From Syncephalis plumigaleata (lineage: Eukaryota; Zoopagomycota; Zoopagomycetes; Zoopagales; Piptocephalidaceae), in contig JAIXMF010000009.1 of the NCBI GenBank assembly GCA_025201365.1, positions 434,001-498,000 on the forward strand: DNA of 64,000 nucleotides, written 5' to 3'. The position numbers and the translations under genes were made by a program. Position 1 is the stretch's first letter. Every line of letters starts with the position of its first letter. Shown piece by piece: positions 51,686 through 61,672 of this stretch. Below the pieces are notes generated by a model. It was not told where the DNA came from, made no database searches, and worked only from the letters and a program-made list of their open reading frames with translations.

Positions 51686-53258
51686 TTAGAATAAATGATT
51701 TCTACCACTACGTAGATAGCATTCCTCGTCTGAATCTTGTTGTTGTAGCAGTCGAGTTTCATAGATTTCGGTATATAACTCATTACCATGATGATAGCAC
51801 GACTTTGAACCAGTAGATCTGCCTCATAATGATTCGTTAATTCGTCGACAATGCTTTCCAAGTCTCGTTATCGAATAGGGCTAGTTCATCTTGCTGAATC
51901 CATGCACTAGCCAGGGAGTATCACTATAACTGCGTATACCGGGAGATCGAGCACAACCTCGACTTGTCATATAACTGGATAGTAGTAGTGATAATAGTCG
52001 TAATGTGTATTCAGATGACAACCATGTACTTGTATGCGATAATGCTTTACTCGTAAAGAAGAGTCGCGTAATCTTTAGTAGATCCAATGGACGATCCGCT
52101 AAATATCGATGACTAGATGCGGTAGTGTCGCTGAAAGAGCAACAATTATGGAAGAAGAAGTTTAAATACATACAACGGAATGTAGGTGATTTCAATGACT
52201 ACACTCGATAGAATAGACATGTCAATCTATTAGTAATTCAATAGCTACTATTTACTCTATCATTAATTACCTCTACAAATAGATAAACTCGATCAATAGG
52301 TAGTTTACGCAGAATGTTATGTAATTGCTTAATCATAGATGCAGGTGAAATACATTCAATGTACACGAATAGAATGAGCTATCATATAGTAGATATTAGT
52401 ATGAATGATTCAAGTATCATTACTAGTAGTAGTATAGCTTCTTGTACATGATTACTTACTTTATGTATCAATTCCTGACAAGTATCTAGTAATGTCAAGT
52501 CAATATCATCTACTTCCAATACTAATGGCAACCAATCCAGCCATAGTGTAGAATGATGCCTTCTCTCCATTGCCGATGATTGACCTATCAAGGCATGAGC
52601 AGTTGCCTCTATCATCATCGTAATACATATATATACATATACATATAATAAGTAATCATCAATTAGACTAGTTAATGTAATCATTTACCATAGTTCAAGT
52701 AGATCGCACATTCCATCATCATTACTATCATCTTCAGTAGCATTGTCTGTTTGTCTAGAGTATATTGATAACAGATTAGTTTATAATACATGTATTATTG
52801 CCAATTCTACTAATGTCATACGTACTTTGGGTATACCATTCTCTTCATTGTCATCAGTAACAAGTATTCTATGAATTAAACGCCAGAAACTAATGGGATC
52901 CCAGTCATCAAAGATGGATTGAGCGAATGAGGTACGTTCCTGTATCATAAAGGTGTAAATAACTGCTTTCAATTGAGATATAACATGCTGACATGCTGCT
53001 ATAGCTTCCGGTGATGTATCGGGTGACATGGCTTGTTCAATAAGCTTTTTTAGCAATTCACTAAGTAACACTTAATGAGTTTACGCGTATTCAATAGAAT
53101 TAACATGTTGCTACAACTATCATCTACTCACCTTGATGGGATATAGCCAACATGAATAAATAGAGGTAACATCTCACACGCATCAATGACTATCATACAT
53201 ATATATATATATATTAATAATGTCGTATCATGAATATAACGATAATATACTTGCGTTG
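51686..53258 (-). CDS. Unidentified host gene, 3' part (below the copia insertion)
   Basis: The 3' part of a minus-strand gene whose first exons lie at 57865-58150. Exons include LLSELLKKLIEQAMSPDTSP, QHVISQLKAVIYTFMIQERT, SIFDDWDPISFWRLIHRIL, LWLDWLPLVLEVDDIDLTLL, ILFVYIECISPASMIKQLHN and LDLLKITRLFFTSKALSH. The protein is helical and Leu-rich with no motif I recognise; it looks like an alpha-solenoid or scaffold protein. One frame stops at 51837-51839; another, needing one base, runs on to 51686 through HYEADLLVQSRAIIMVM and LYTEIYETRLLQQQDSDEE. Conservation-like composition suggests a real gene. Function unknown. Confidence 0.5.
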
Positions 53259-53530
53259 TGTAGAAATGAATGCTCAGTTAGCGTACGCAATAAGATAAAT
53301 AAGACACTAGTATGTAGGAGGAGTATATGTTAGAAGCATTAATTGTTTTATTATAATAAAATATGCTAGCTTATATAGACGAATATTATTGAATGATATT
53401 AGTAATGATATCGGGCGATATCGTAATTAATGAGAGTATTTGTTAATGAATGTAAATCTCCGATATTCGAGTTATGTGAATAGAATGTTCCTATAGATGA
53501 TGATTAGTAAAGCTCATGATACTTACAACA
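53259..53530 (-). repeat. 3' LTR of copia element
   Basis: 272 bases, TG at the outer edge and CA at the inner edge on the plus strand, preceded by CGTTG. It appears identical to the copy at 57593-57864. This is the 3' LTR because the element reads on the minus strand. Confidence 0.95.
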
Positions 53531-53548
53531 CTCTCCCTCAAAGCGAAA

Positions 53549-56500
53549 TCAGGCAGTTGTTAAGCCTATTTGCTTTGCGAGATGTAATTGCTTGTGCTTT
53601 GCTAGAGCCTTAGTTAAGATATCTGCATTATTGTTGTTGGTGGAACAATAGTTGAGATTGACTAGCTTGTTGGTGACAGCATCGCGAATGTAGTGATATT
53701 TTATATCAATATGTTTGGTCCTGCTGTGATGAGCGGGATTCTTAGTGAGTGCGATAGTGCTTTGGTTGTCACACATTATGCTGATTGGTTGTTGATTTTT
53801 CAACTGTAAGCCTATAAGAAAGTTGTTTATCCATATCGACTCCTTTGCTGCCTCGGTCGATGCCATGTATTCTGCCTCAGTTGAGGAGAGTGCAACTGTT
53901 TGTTGACGTTTACTTGACCAAGTGATAGCGGTTTCATTATAGTTGTATATGTAACCAGAGATGGAGCGTCTGTCGTCAATACTGTTGGCCCAATCTGAAT
54001 CGGTATAGCCGGTGATGGTGCCGTCGCCTTTAGTGAATGTAAGTGAGTAATTAAGTGTGGCGAGAATGTATCTGAAGACGTGTTTGACAGCGTTCCAGTG
54101 AGTTGATCGTGGATCAGATAAATATCTGCTTAGCAAGCTGATACTGAATGATAAGTCGGGTCTAGTGGCGTTAGCTAGATATAATAGACTGCCAATGGCG
54201 CTGTTGTAGGGCACTGTGGCCATATAGTCGGCTTCTTTGCTGGAAATCGGATCAGAAGCTTTGCTGATCTTAACGCTGGTGTCTAGAGGTGTACCGACAG
54301 GTTTTGCGTTGCTCATGTTGTAGCGAGCTAATATGCTTTCAGCATATTTACGTTGTGATAATGTAGTTGTGCCGTTTTGTCGATTTCGAATGACTTGAAT
54401 GCCGAGAATGTAATGGAGTTCGCCTAGATCTTTCATATTAAATCTGGATGACAGGTCAGACTTAATTTGATTGATACTAGCTGTTGAGTTGCCGATAATG
54501 ATGAGATCGTCGACATATACGGCGATATAGATGACTGAATCGTTGGCGTGTCTAGAGTATACACCGTGATCGACGTCGTTGCGTTTGAAGCCGAGGGATA
54601 GAAGGAATGAATCGATAACTGAATACCAAGCGCGGCCAGATTGCTTAAGGCCGTAGAGTGATTTCTTGAGTAAGCAGACATCATTTCCTTGTTGAAAACC
54701 TTCCGGTTGTTTCATGTAGATCTCCTCGTCGAGTATGCCGTTTAAGTATGCCGTAGTAACGTCCATTTGGTGAATGTCGTAATCGTATTGAGTGGCGATG
54801 GCGATTAGAATGCGAATAGAAGAGTAGCGAACGACAGGTGAGAAAGTCTCTAGATAGTCGATGCCGTAGAGCTGAGAATACCCTTGGGCGACTAAACGAG
54901 CTTTGTAGCGTTCGACATTGCCGTGTTCGTCACGCTTGATTCTGAAAACCCACTTTGAACCAATTGCTTTTCGACCTTCCGGTAATGCGGTAAGTTGCCA
55001 AGTGTCGTTTTGGTGGAGGCTTTTTAATTCCTCTTGCATGGCAGTATGCCATTTGTCAGCGTCATCTCCAGCTATAGCCTCTTTGTATGTTGTAGGTTCC
55101 GTGTCGACTGTCGCCGAGATTAGCGATCTGCATATATTTGCCGAGTCGGAATCACTTACTGTATTGTCAGACTCTTCCGTTAATAAAGGATCGACAATAT
55201 CAAAGTTATAAGAGATAGGAGTATTGCGAATACGGTTAGAGCGACGAAGTGAGTAAGTAGTAGGGGGAGGCGATTGAGTAGGTGAAGGTGAAGGTGAAGA
55301 TGATTCTGGAGTGGCAGGTCGAGGTGGTTGAGTGGTGATAGTTGATTGTGTGGGAACCGAATGAATCGAATGTGTGTCGATTGGTGATTTGTCGGTAGTG
55401 TCGTGTGAAGTGAAAAATTCTACCGTTTCATTCTTTTCTTTTTCGTTTTGAGTGAAAAATTTGTCTTCCACGAATCTCACATCTCTTGACTTTACAACGC
55501 GCTTACTGTTGGGATTGTATAGTTTGTACGCTTTGCTTCCGTCGAAATAACCTATGAATATGCACTCTTTGCTTTTCGATTCGAATTTAGTGCGAGTTCC
55601 GTGATTGAGCGCGAATGCGGAACAACCGAATGTTCTGAGGTGAGAAGCAGATGGCGTTTCGTTGAGCCATAGAGCGTCGGGGATGTTGTTGTTGATTGCG
55701 CGACTGGGTGAGAGATTTCGAACGTGAGCTGCGGTAGCGATAGCTTCGGCCCAGAATGAGTGATCGAGTGATGCGGCGTGAAGCATAGTACGGGCAGATT
55801 CGACCAGTGTACGGTTGGTACGTTCGGCAACGCCGTTCTGTTCAGGTGAGTAAGGGGCTGAAGATTGCCATACTATGCCGTTGTCCTTTAGAAATGACTG
55901 TACGCGCGAGGACGTGAATTCGGTGCCGTTGTCGGATCGTAGCGCTTTTATCGACTTTTGTGTTTGCTTCTCGACGGTGTTCTTGAATGACTGAAATTTG
56001 TTGAAGAATTCGCTTTTAGATTTTAAGAAGTCGACCCAGACCTTTCTAGAGAAGTCGTCGACAAAGACGACGAAGTACCGAGATCCTCCTAAACTGTTGG
56101 TAGACATAGGTCCACATAGATCGGTATGAATGAGTTCTAGTTGCTGGTTAGCGCGAGGTGAATTAGCGATTCTTTTGATGTTTGTACGGCTTTGCTTGCC
56201 GTGAATGCAAGAAATACATTCGTGATCGCTTTTGTTGAATGTTGGAAAGTTGACACCGTGAATAAAGTCGCTGTTGTTGAGAAGCTGAAGTGAAGAATAA
56301 TTTAAGTGAGCGAAACGTTTATGCCATAGTTCTGCTGAGGTGGAACTGGCTGATAATAGCGATTTGTCGAGTGGGAAACTGAAGTCGAGTAAGTATAAGT
56401 TCCCGTTTAATGTCGCTTGACCGATGGTGAGATTATCCGAGGTCTTGATGAGACACGTGGACGCATTGTTGAATTGAATGGACAGATGTTGAGCGGTCAA

Positions 56501-57529
56501 TTTGCGTACTGAAAGTAAGTTGCAAGCGAGTGTGGGAATATGTAGTACGTTGGTGAATTTTACGTTGACCGTATTGCCATTGTGATGTAGTTGAGCGTCG
56601 ATAGTGCCGATGCCTATGGCTGACATAGGTGAGTCGTTTGCCGTGTAGACAGTTTTGATGGGAATAGTTTCATAAGTGGTGAACCATTCCTTGTTGCAAC
56701 ACTGATGTTGTGTTGCGCCACTGTCCACGATCCATTTCTCGGTGAGTGATGGAGTAGATGAAGATGAGAGCGAAAACGATGTGCACGAGGAGGTGAGTAC
56801 GTATGAGGTCGATGACTTGTTTGCGTGATCCTTGGAATTGGAATTTCTCTTGCGTTTGTAACATTCGTTAATGGTGTGGCCGGGCTTTCGGCAATAATTG
56901 CAGTGCTTGCTTGCCTTTTTGAATTGACGTCTGTTGGCAACGTGCAAAGCATGCTCATGCTGTAGGCCCGATTCGAGTTGGCGCATTTCCTCCTGTAAGA
57001 TGCTGCTCTTGACCTTTTCGATGGTTAATGACTCGTTGCTATTAACCAGTGAGATTACTAGCGAGCTGAAATCGGATGGGAGGCTTGAAAGTAGCACCAT
57101 GATAATGTCCATTGATCGGAGCGGAATGTCGATATTGGCGATTTGGTCGGCCAATGAGAGGGTGTGGTTGATATGTTCTGCGCATGATGTTCCGGGAGAC
57201 ATCTTTGACATAAAGAACTTGCGTCGAAGGTGGTATATGGTAGCAAGGCCCTTGGATTGATAGGTGTCGGCTAAGGTCCTGAGAATGTCCTTAGCTGTCT
57301 TGCAGGCTGTGACTTGTAATAGGATACTACTCGAGATGGTGAGAGTAATAGTAGCACGAGCCTTCATATCCAGGGCTGTCCATTTCGCAAGGTCGTCCGT
57401 GTCGACAGGAGGGTCTTGCTTCGATATATCGAGCTGGTCCCGTTCTGCCAACAACATATCGACTTGGATACGCCAAGTACGATAATTGGATGCAGTTAAC
57501 TTGTCGATGGAATTAGTGGATGTCGACAT
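53549..57529 (-). CDS. Copia Gag-Pol polyprotein
   Basis: One 1326-residue frame. Parts in order: Gag with a zinc knuckle CNYCRKPGHTINEC (~residues 210-225), aspartic protease WIVDSGATQHQC (~265-277), integrase with HKRFAHLNYSSLQLL and CISCIHGK, then HTDLCGPM, LRSDNGTEFTSS and SPEQNGVAERTNRTLVE (~400-620), reverse transcriptase with KWVFRIKRDEHGNVERYKAR, QMDVTTAYLNGIL and YVDDLIIIG (~830-1070), and RNase H with YTDSDWANSIDDRRSISGY and ALSSTEAEYMA (~1160-1310). The frame is long and ordinary for the family, and the element looks whole. Confidence 0.95.
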   Translation of the reverse strand: MSTSTNSIDKLTASNYRTWRIQVDMLLAERDQLDISKQDPPVDTDDLAKWTALDMKARATITLTISSSILLQVTACKTAKDILRTLADTYQSKGLATIYHLRRKFFMSKMSPGTSCAEHINHTLSLADQIANIDIPLRSMDIIMVLLSSLPSDFSSLVISLVNSNESLTIEKVKSSILQEEMRQLESGLQHEHALHVANRRQFKKASKHCNYCRKPGHTINECYKRKRNSNSKDHANKSSTSYVLTSSCTSFSLSSSSTPSLTEKWIVDSGATQHQCCNKEWFTTYETIPIKTVYTANDSPMSAIGIGTIDAQLHHNGNTVNVKFTNVLHIPTLACNLLSVRKLTAQHLSIQFNNASTCLIKTSDNLTIGQATLNGNLYLLDFSFPLDKSLLSASSTSAELWHKRFAHLNYSSLQLLNNSDFIHGVNFPTFNKSDHECISCIHGKQSRTNIKRIANSPRANQQLELIHTDLCGPMSTNSLGGSRYFVVFVDDFSRKVWVDFLKSKSEFFNKFQSFKNTVEKQTQKSIKALRSDNGTEFTSSRVQSFLKDNGIVWQSSAPYSPEQNGVAERTNRTLVESARTMLHAASLDHSFWAEAIATAAHVRNLSPSRAINNNIPDALWLNETPSASHLRTFGCSAFALNHGTRTKFESKSKECIFIGYFDGSKAYKLYNPNSKRVVKSRDVRFVEDKFFTQNEKEKNETVEFFTSHDTTDKSPIDTHSIHSVPTQSTITTQPPRPATPESSSPSPSPTQSPPPTTYSLRRSNRIRNTPISYNFDIVDPLLTEESDNTVSDSDSANICRSLISATVDTEPTTYKEAIAGDDADKWHTAMQEELKSLHQNDTWQLTALPEGRKAIGSKWVFRIKRDEHGNVERYKARLVAQGYSQLYGIDYLETFSPVVRYSSIRILIAIATQYDYDIHQMDVTTAYLNGILDEEIYMKQPEGFQQGNDVCLLKKSLYGLKQSGRAWYSVIDSFLLSLGFKRNDVDHGVYSRHANDSVIYIAVYVDDLIIIGNSTASINQIKSDLSSRFNMKDLGELHYILGIQVIRNRQNGTTTLSQRKYAESILARYNMSNAKPVGTPLDTSVKISKASDPISSKEADYMATVPYNSAIGSLLYLANATRPDLSFSISLLSRYLSDPRSTHWNAVKHVFRYILATLNYSLTFTKGDGTITGYTDSDWANSIDDRRSISGYIYNYNETAITWSSKRQQTVALSSTEAEYMASTEAAKESIWINNFLIGLQLKNQQPISIMCDNQSTIALTKNPAHHSRTKHIDIKYHYIRDAVTNKLVNLNYCSTNNNNADILTKALAKHKQLHLAKQIGLTTA

Positions 57530-57592
57530 GATGGTAAGACTAGTTTAAAAGATTTGCGTGGAGAGATATACAGACAAGTGAGACTCTTAATC

Positions 57593-57864
57593 TGTAGAAA
57601 TGAATGCTCAGTTAGCGTACGCAATAAGATAAATAAGACACTAGTATGTAGGAGGAGTATATGTTAGAAGCATTAATTGTTTTATTATAATAAAATATGC
57701 TAGCTTATATAGACGAATATTATTGAATGATATTAGTAATGATATCGGGCGATATCGTAATTAATGAGAGTATTTGTTAATGAATGTAAATCTCCGATAT
57801 TCGAGTTATGTGAATAGAATGTTCCTATAGATGATGATTAGTAAAGCTCATGATACTTACAACA
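57593..57864 (-). repeat. 5' LTR of copia element
   Basis: Second 272-base LTR, followed by CGTTG at 57865-57869, the partner of the duplication at 53254-53258. It would carry the element's promoter. Confidence 0.95.
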
Positions 57865-58150
57865 CGTTGTTTCTCCTCAATACACGTTTCAACATAGATA
57901 TGCTGTTGTACCGGTAGAGGTGCCAATCTCTCTACAGATTCCGATATAGTAGTTCCACTAAGCCTTATATAATAGAAGATCTCGAATGCACCCGGTGTAT
58001 CTGCTAGTATGGCAGAATACGACGCTCTATAATATGATAATACGCGTATTATTATCGAGTAACCCGCTTCCTCTTCTTATACACTTACTCTGACCGAGAA
58101 GAAGATAATACTTTATTTACTTGGTCATAGACCTCCCAAAGCTTCGACAT
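57865..58150 (-). CDS. Unidentified host gene, 5' part (above the copia insertion)
   Basis: The first exon reads MSKLWEVYDQVNKVLSSSR (ATG 58150) and the second SYSAILADTPGAFEIFYYI then RLAPLPVQQHIYVETCIEEK. The copia element lies within a few bases of the end of this second exon, next to a GTATAT donor on the far side. The continuation is at 51686-53258, starting VIDACEMLPLFIHVGYIPS. As assembled, the gene is cut by 4.6 kb and is probably null on this haplotype unless the element is spliced out. Function is not recognised. The start is 160 bases from the end of YIPF6. Confidence 0.5.
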
Positions 58151-58309
58151 TGCTAATGTTTATATATTCTTGAATGTCACTAATAGAAAAAGAGAGAGAG
58201 AGAAATGATAAGTAAAAACAACGAAAGTGTATAAATTGATCTAATGTATTTAATCAAATTAACAAAAAACAACATGATCAATATGACTTGATTATCACAA
58301 ACTATTTAA

Positions 58310-59248
58310 TTAAGATATGACAATCATCCATGCAATAACAAAGTAGAATAGTCCAATAGGATAGACGGCTAGAAAGCGTCGATTTGCCAGTCCAGTATCT
58401 GAGAGAAATCCAACTGAGGCTAGATAACAAAAGAAGATGGGTTAGTAACTACGATTGCATTGTTAACTTGTAGTAATAGCAATGGAATAGCATACCATAA
58501 GTAGACCAAGCAAATCCAATAGTGCCACAAATCAATCGAACGAGTAGGAAATCGATAAAGAACGAGACAGCCGACGCTACCACCAAAGGGAATACACAAT
58601 AGCCAAGTACACAAACACTTTGAAAGAAAGATCTACATATTCAATAGTAGTAATAATAAGCAATCTATGACATAGAGTAATAGGAATACACTTACATTTG
58701 ACCACCTAGTAACTTGGCATTAACAGTGATGACAGCTGATCCACACCAGATAATAACAAATATACCGGTGAAGATAGCCGCTGATTGTTCTTTAGGCGCA
58801 CTTAAACTTAGAATACTAATCAATAGTTCATCATATAAGCATAACAAAATAGCTATTAGATTGAAATGTCACTTCTTACATGGCAAGCGATAAACATAAC
58901 ATCAATGGTCCCCATAAATCCCCTAACATTATACAATCAATATCTAGGATATACAAGCATAGTCGTTCATTGACTTACAATCACGAAGTACTTCCCGTGA
59001 ACCACTGGGCACTAGTACTTGTTGTAGTTTTTTCCATACATTTAACAAATCGCGTTTCTAAACAATCAGCTACTATGAGCAACTATGTTCGTGTATAGGT
59101 GAACAATACGTACAATAGTTACAACCACCGGCTCATCTAGTGTATCCAGTGTATGAGGTACAGACGACATATTACCGCTTATACCATCAGGTGCCACTGG
59201 AGAGTAAGCAGGTAGTGAACTGGTAACTGAAGGTAAAGATGTGGCCAT
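58310..59248 (-). CDS. YIPF6: Yip1-family Golgi membrane protein YIPF6
   Basis: YIPF6 (yeast Yip4 relative) is a five-span Golgi protein of the Yip1 family that binds Rab GTPases and YIPF partners. The cytoplasmic N-terminus is MATSLPSVTSSLPAYSPVAP, then DLLNVWKKLQQVLVP and, across an intron, VLRDWDLWGPLMLCLSLAM. Later parts SAAIFTGIFVIIWCGSAVI, NAKLLGGQMSFFQSVCVLGY and GLANRRFLAVYPIGLFYFV match YIPF6 closely, with LRDWDLWGP and NAKLLGG as key signatures. Six short exons. It ends at 58310-58312 and is divergent from METTL17 (162 bases between starts). Confidence 0.9.
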
Positions 59249-59410
59249 ATTATGTTATGCTAGATGACGAAAGAACAAATGAAATGATATCAAGTAGTGA
59301 TAATAATGACAGCGATAGCACATTATTTATTCTAATTGGATATCCCATCGGGAATTAACTTTTTCTTCTTCTTTGCTTATTTTTTTATGACATTTCATAG
59401 ATATTGTAAC

Positions 59411-61503
59411 ATGTGGCGTAGTCAATCTTATTATACTGGAATACTACGTAGACTGAATAGTCGTATTCCTCTATTGGCATGTAGACAGTCAACACTTGCT
59501 AGTGTAGCTGAAGTACTCGATACATCTAGTAGTAAGACAACGACGACCATTAATGAAAGCAATGAACCAACCGAGTCGACATCAACTACACAGCGTGGTA
59601 CACCTGAAGCGCATTTCGGTCAGAAACGACAGAGCACTAGTGCGATACCTAACAAGTTATCCTCGGCAATAGCTAAACTGTTAGTTGGCAAGTATTAGAA
59701 TAAGTAGTTGAGTTTGTAGATGGATATTAATACATGGATGTATTTATATAGATGCTGATAAGAAATTGGTACGATATGATACGGCACGTCTACATGATGC
59801 ACTACGAACGACATCTGCCAAGAGTGAACCAGTAACATCAAGGAGTAAGTATACAGTTGATGAGGTAGATTGCAATATTTAACTTGTCTCTCTTATCATT
59901 AGAGCAAGTTGTAACGCCATCCACCCTTGCTGAACGAATTCGTATTCAATATGGTGAACGGGAATCATACGCTTATATGGCATCACGTATGGCGACGACA
60001 TATGGTGTCACGCATAATGTACTCAATGAATTGGCAAAGCGTATTCCATCATTTAATCCAGCAAGTATATTGGATTTTGGTACAGGACCCGGTACCGGTA
60101 TATGGTAAGGATAATGAATCATGAATGAATATTTATCTAAATATTATACATTATATAAATAGGGCAGCTGCCAGTATATGGAATGAAGAGAACAAAAAGA
60201 ATACACTAGAACGGTGTATGGGTGTGGATATATCTGAATCGATGTTAAGATTGGCAGAACAACTATTGACAGGTTAGTAGATTTGATAATGAATGAATAC
60301 TGAATAGTAATATATATTAATATCATATAATTAGATCGTCCTACATCACTTGTCAATACAGATCTTGTATTTAGACGATATCTCTCGTATAATCCTAATG
60401 TAAGCTACATTGATGAACATTATTTCTACTATGAGATTGACTATTATTATTGTTATGATAGAATCCATTGTATGATTTAACGATAGCCGCCTTTACTCTT
60501 GGTGATATGTCATCAGATGCATTACGACAATCTACACTGGATACATTATGGAAACAAACAAATGATGTATTAGTAAGTAATATTGAATACAATAATGTAG
60601 TATATTACACTGTTATTTACTATAATGATGATGATTACTACAGGTATTAATTGATCGAGGTACACCGGAAGGATTTCGCATTATATCCGAGGCTAGATCT
60701 CAGTTACTTGATGGAGCATTATCTAAGGAATTCCCTTGTCATATTGTAGCACCGGTAACTAGAAATATAGACATTCGTTTACTATAATACTAATAGTTCA
60801 TTATCTCATACTATTACTAGTGTCCACATGATGGTGCTTGTCCCATGCAGAATACAAAGTCATGGTGTCATTACTCTCAGCGTATTCATCGCCCTACCTT
60901 TATGGTAAGTTATTACCAACATAGTCAACATAGTAATACTAATCCTATTTGTCTATTTAGATACGTGCGAAACAAGGCAAGAATAACTTTGAAGATACAA
61001 AGTATAGTTACTTGATTGTACGTAAAGGAAAACGACCAGCAGCAGTTATTTCACCTAGTAATGATACTACAATTGAACGTGGTAAGCATACTGTTATTAG
61101 TTAGATAGACAAGGATCAATATTAGTATACTAATGAATTGTGAAGATGCCAGTCATTTTGAAATGGAAGCCTACCACTGGCCACGTCTAATTACTCCACC
61201 ATTGAAACGAGGTGGACACGTTATCATGGACGTGTGTTCCTCATCCGGTATGTTGATCTCATTTCTATCCCATTCTACTATTGAATGATTAGTAATAACC
61301 ATCTATCTTCTGTATTACATCTAGGTTATTTACAACGTATGACTATACCAAAGTCACAGGGCAAGTTACCCTATCGCGATGCACGTAAATCATTATGGGG
61401 TGATCTATTTCCTCATCCACCCAAGAAACCAGCCAGATTACGAGTAGCCGATGCTGATGCATCCATTGAACCTACCGACAATGAACGTAAAAAGATATCT
61501 TAA
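59411..61503 (+). CDS. RSM22: Mitoribosome assembly methyltransferase-like protein METTL17/RSM22
   Basis: METTL17/Rsm22 is a SAM-fold factor needed for small mitoribosomal subunit assembly. The N-terminus MWRSQSYYTGILRRLNSR looks like a mitochondrial presequence. The Rossmann-like motif is ASILDFGTGPGTGIWAA (~60060-60170), then MGVDISESMLRLAEQLL, YDLTIAAFTLGDMSSDALR and LIDRGTPEGFRIISEAR. A cysteine-rich insert CPHDGACPM ... WCHYSQR (~60830-60890) is the site that binds an Fe-S cluster in METTL17. Then YSYLIVRKG, WPRLITPPLKRGGHVIMDVC and a basic end with LPYRDARKSLWGDLFP. About ten exons, all short. ATG 59411 is preferred over an in-frame upstream codon at 59336 whose product is a poly-Phe run. 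Confidence 0.92.
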
Positions 61504-61672
61504 TAGGACATTTGTTACTACTAGTTTACATTACAGACAATAACAATAAAATGAATGAATAAATAAATAGCACATATACGACTATTTAATCGATTTCATA
61601 TAGCATAAACACAATTCTATACAAAGTAATAGAAGTCAATAATAATAGTAATAGTAATAGTAATAGTAATCA

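Larger units (their letters stand above)
53259..57864 (-). mobile_element. Ty1/copia LTR retrotransposon, whole-looking
   Basis: A 4606-base element with two 272-base LTRs (53259-53530 and 57593-57864) that look identical by eye, ends TG...CA, and a 5-base target duplication CGTTG at 53254-53258 and 57865-57869. A purine-rich tract (GAGGGAGAG on the minus strand, ~53531-53541) lies next to the 3' LTR. A single long minus-strand polyprotein frame lies inside. Gag, protease, integrase, then reverse transcriptase-RNase H is the copia order. Identical LTRs imply a very recent insertion. No clear tRNA primer-binding match was found after the 5' LTR. It interrupts a host gene. Confidence 0.96.

Noticed and set aside
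54918-57485. Plus-strand and other-frame ORFs inside the copia element
   Set aside because: Shadows of the long minus-strand polyprotein frame.
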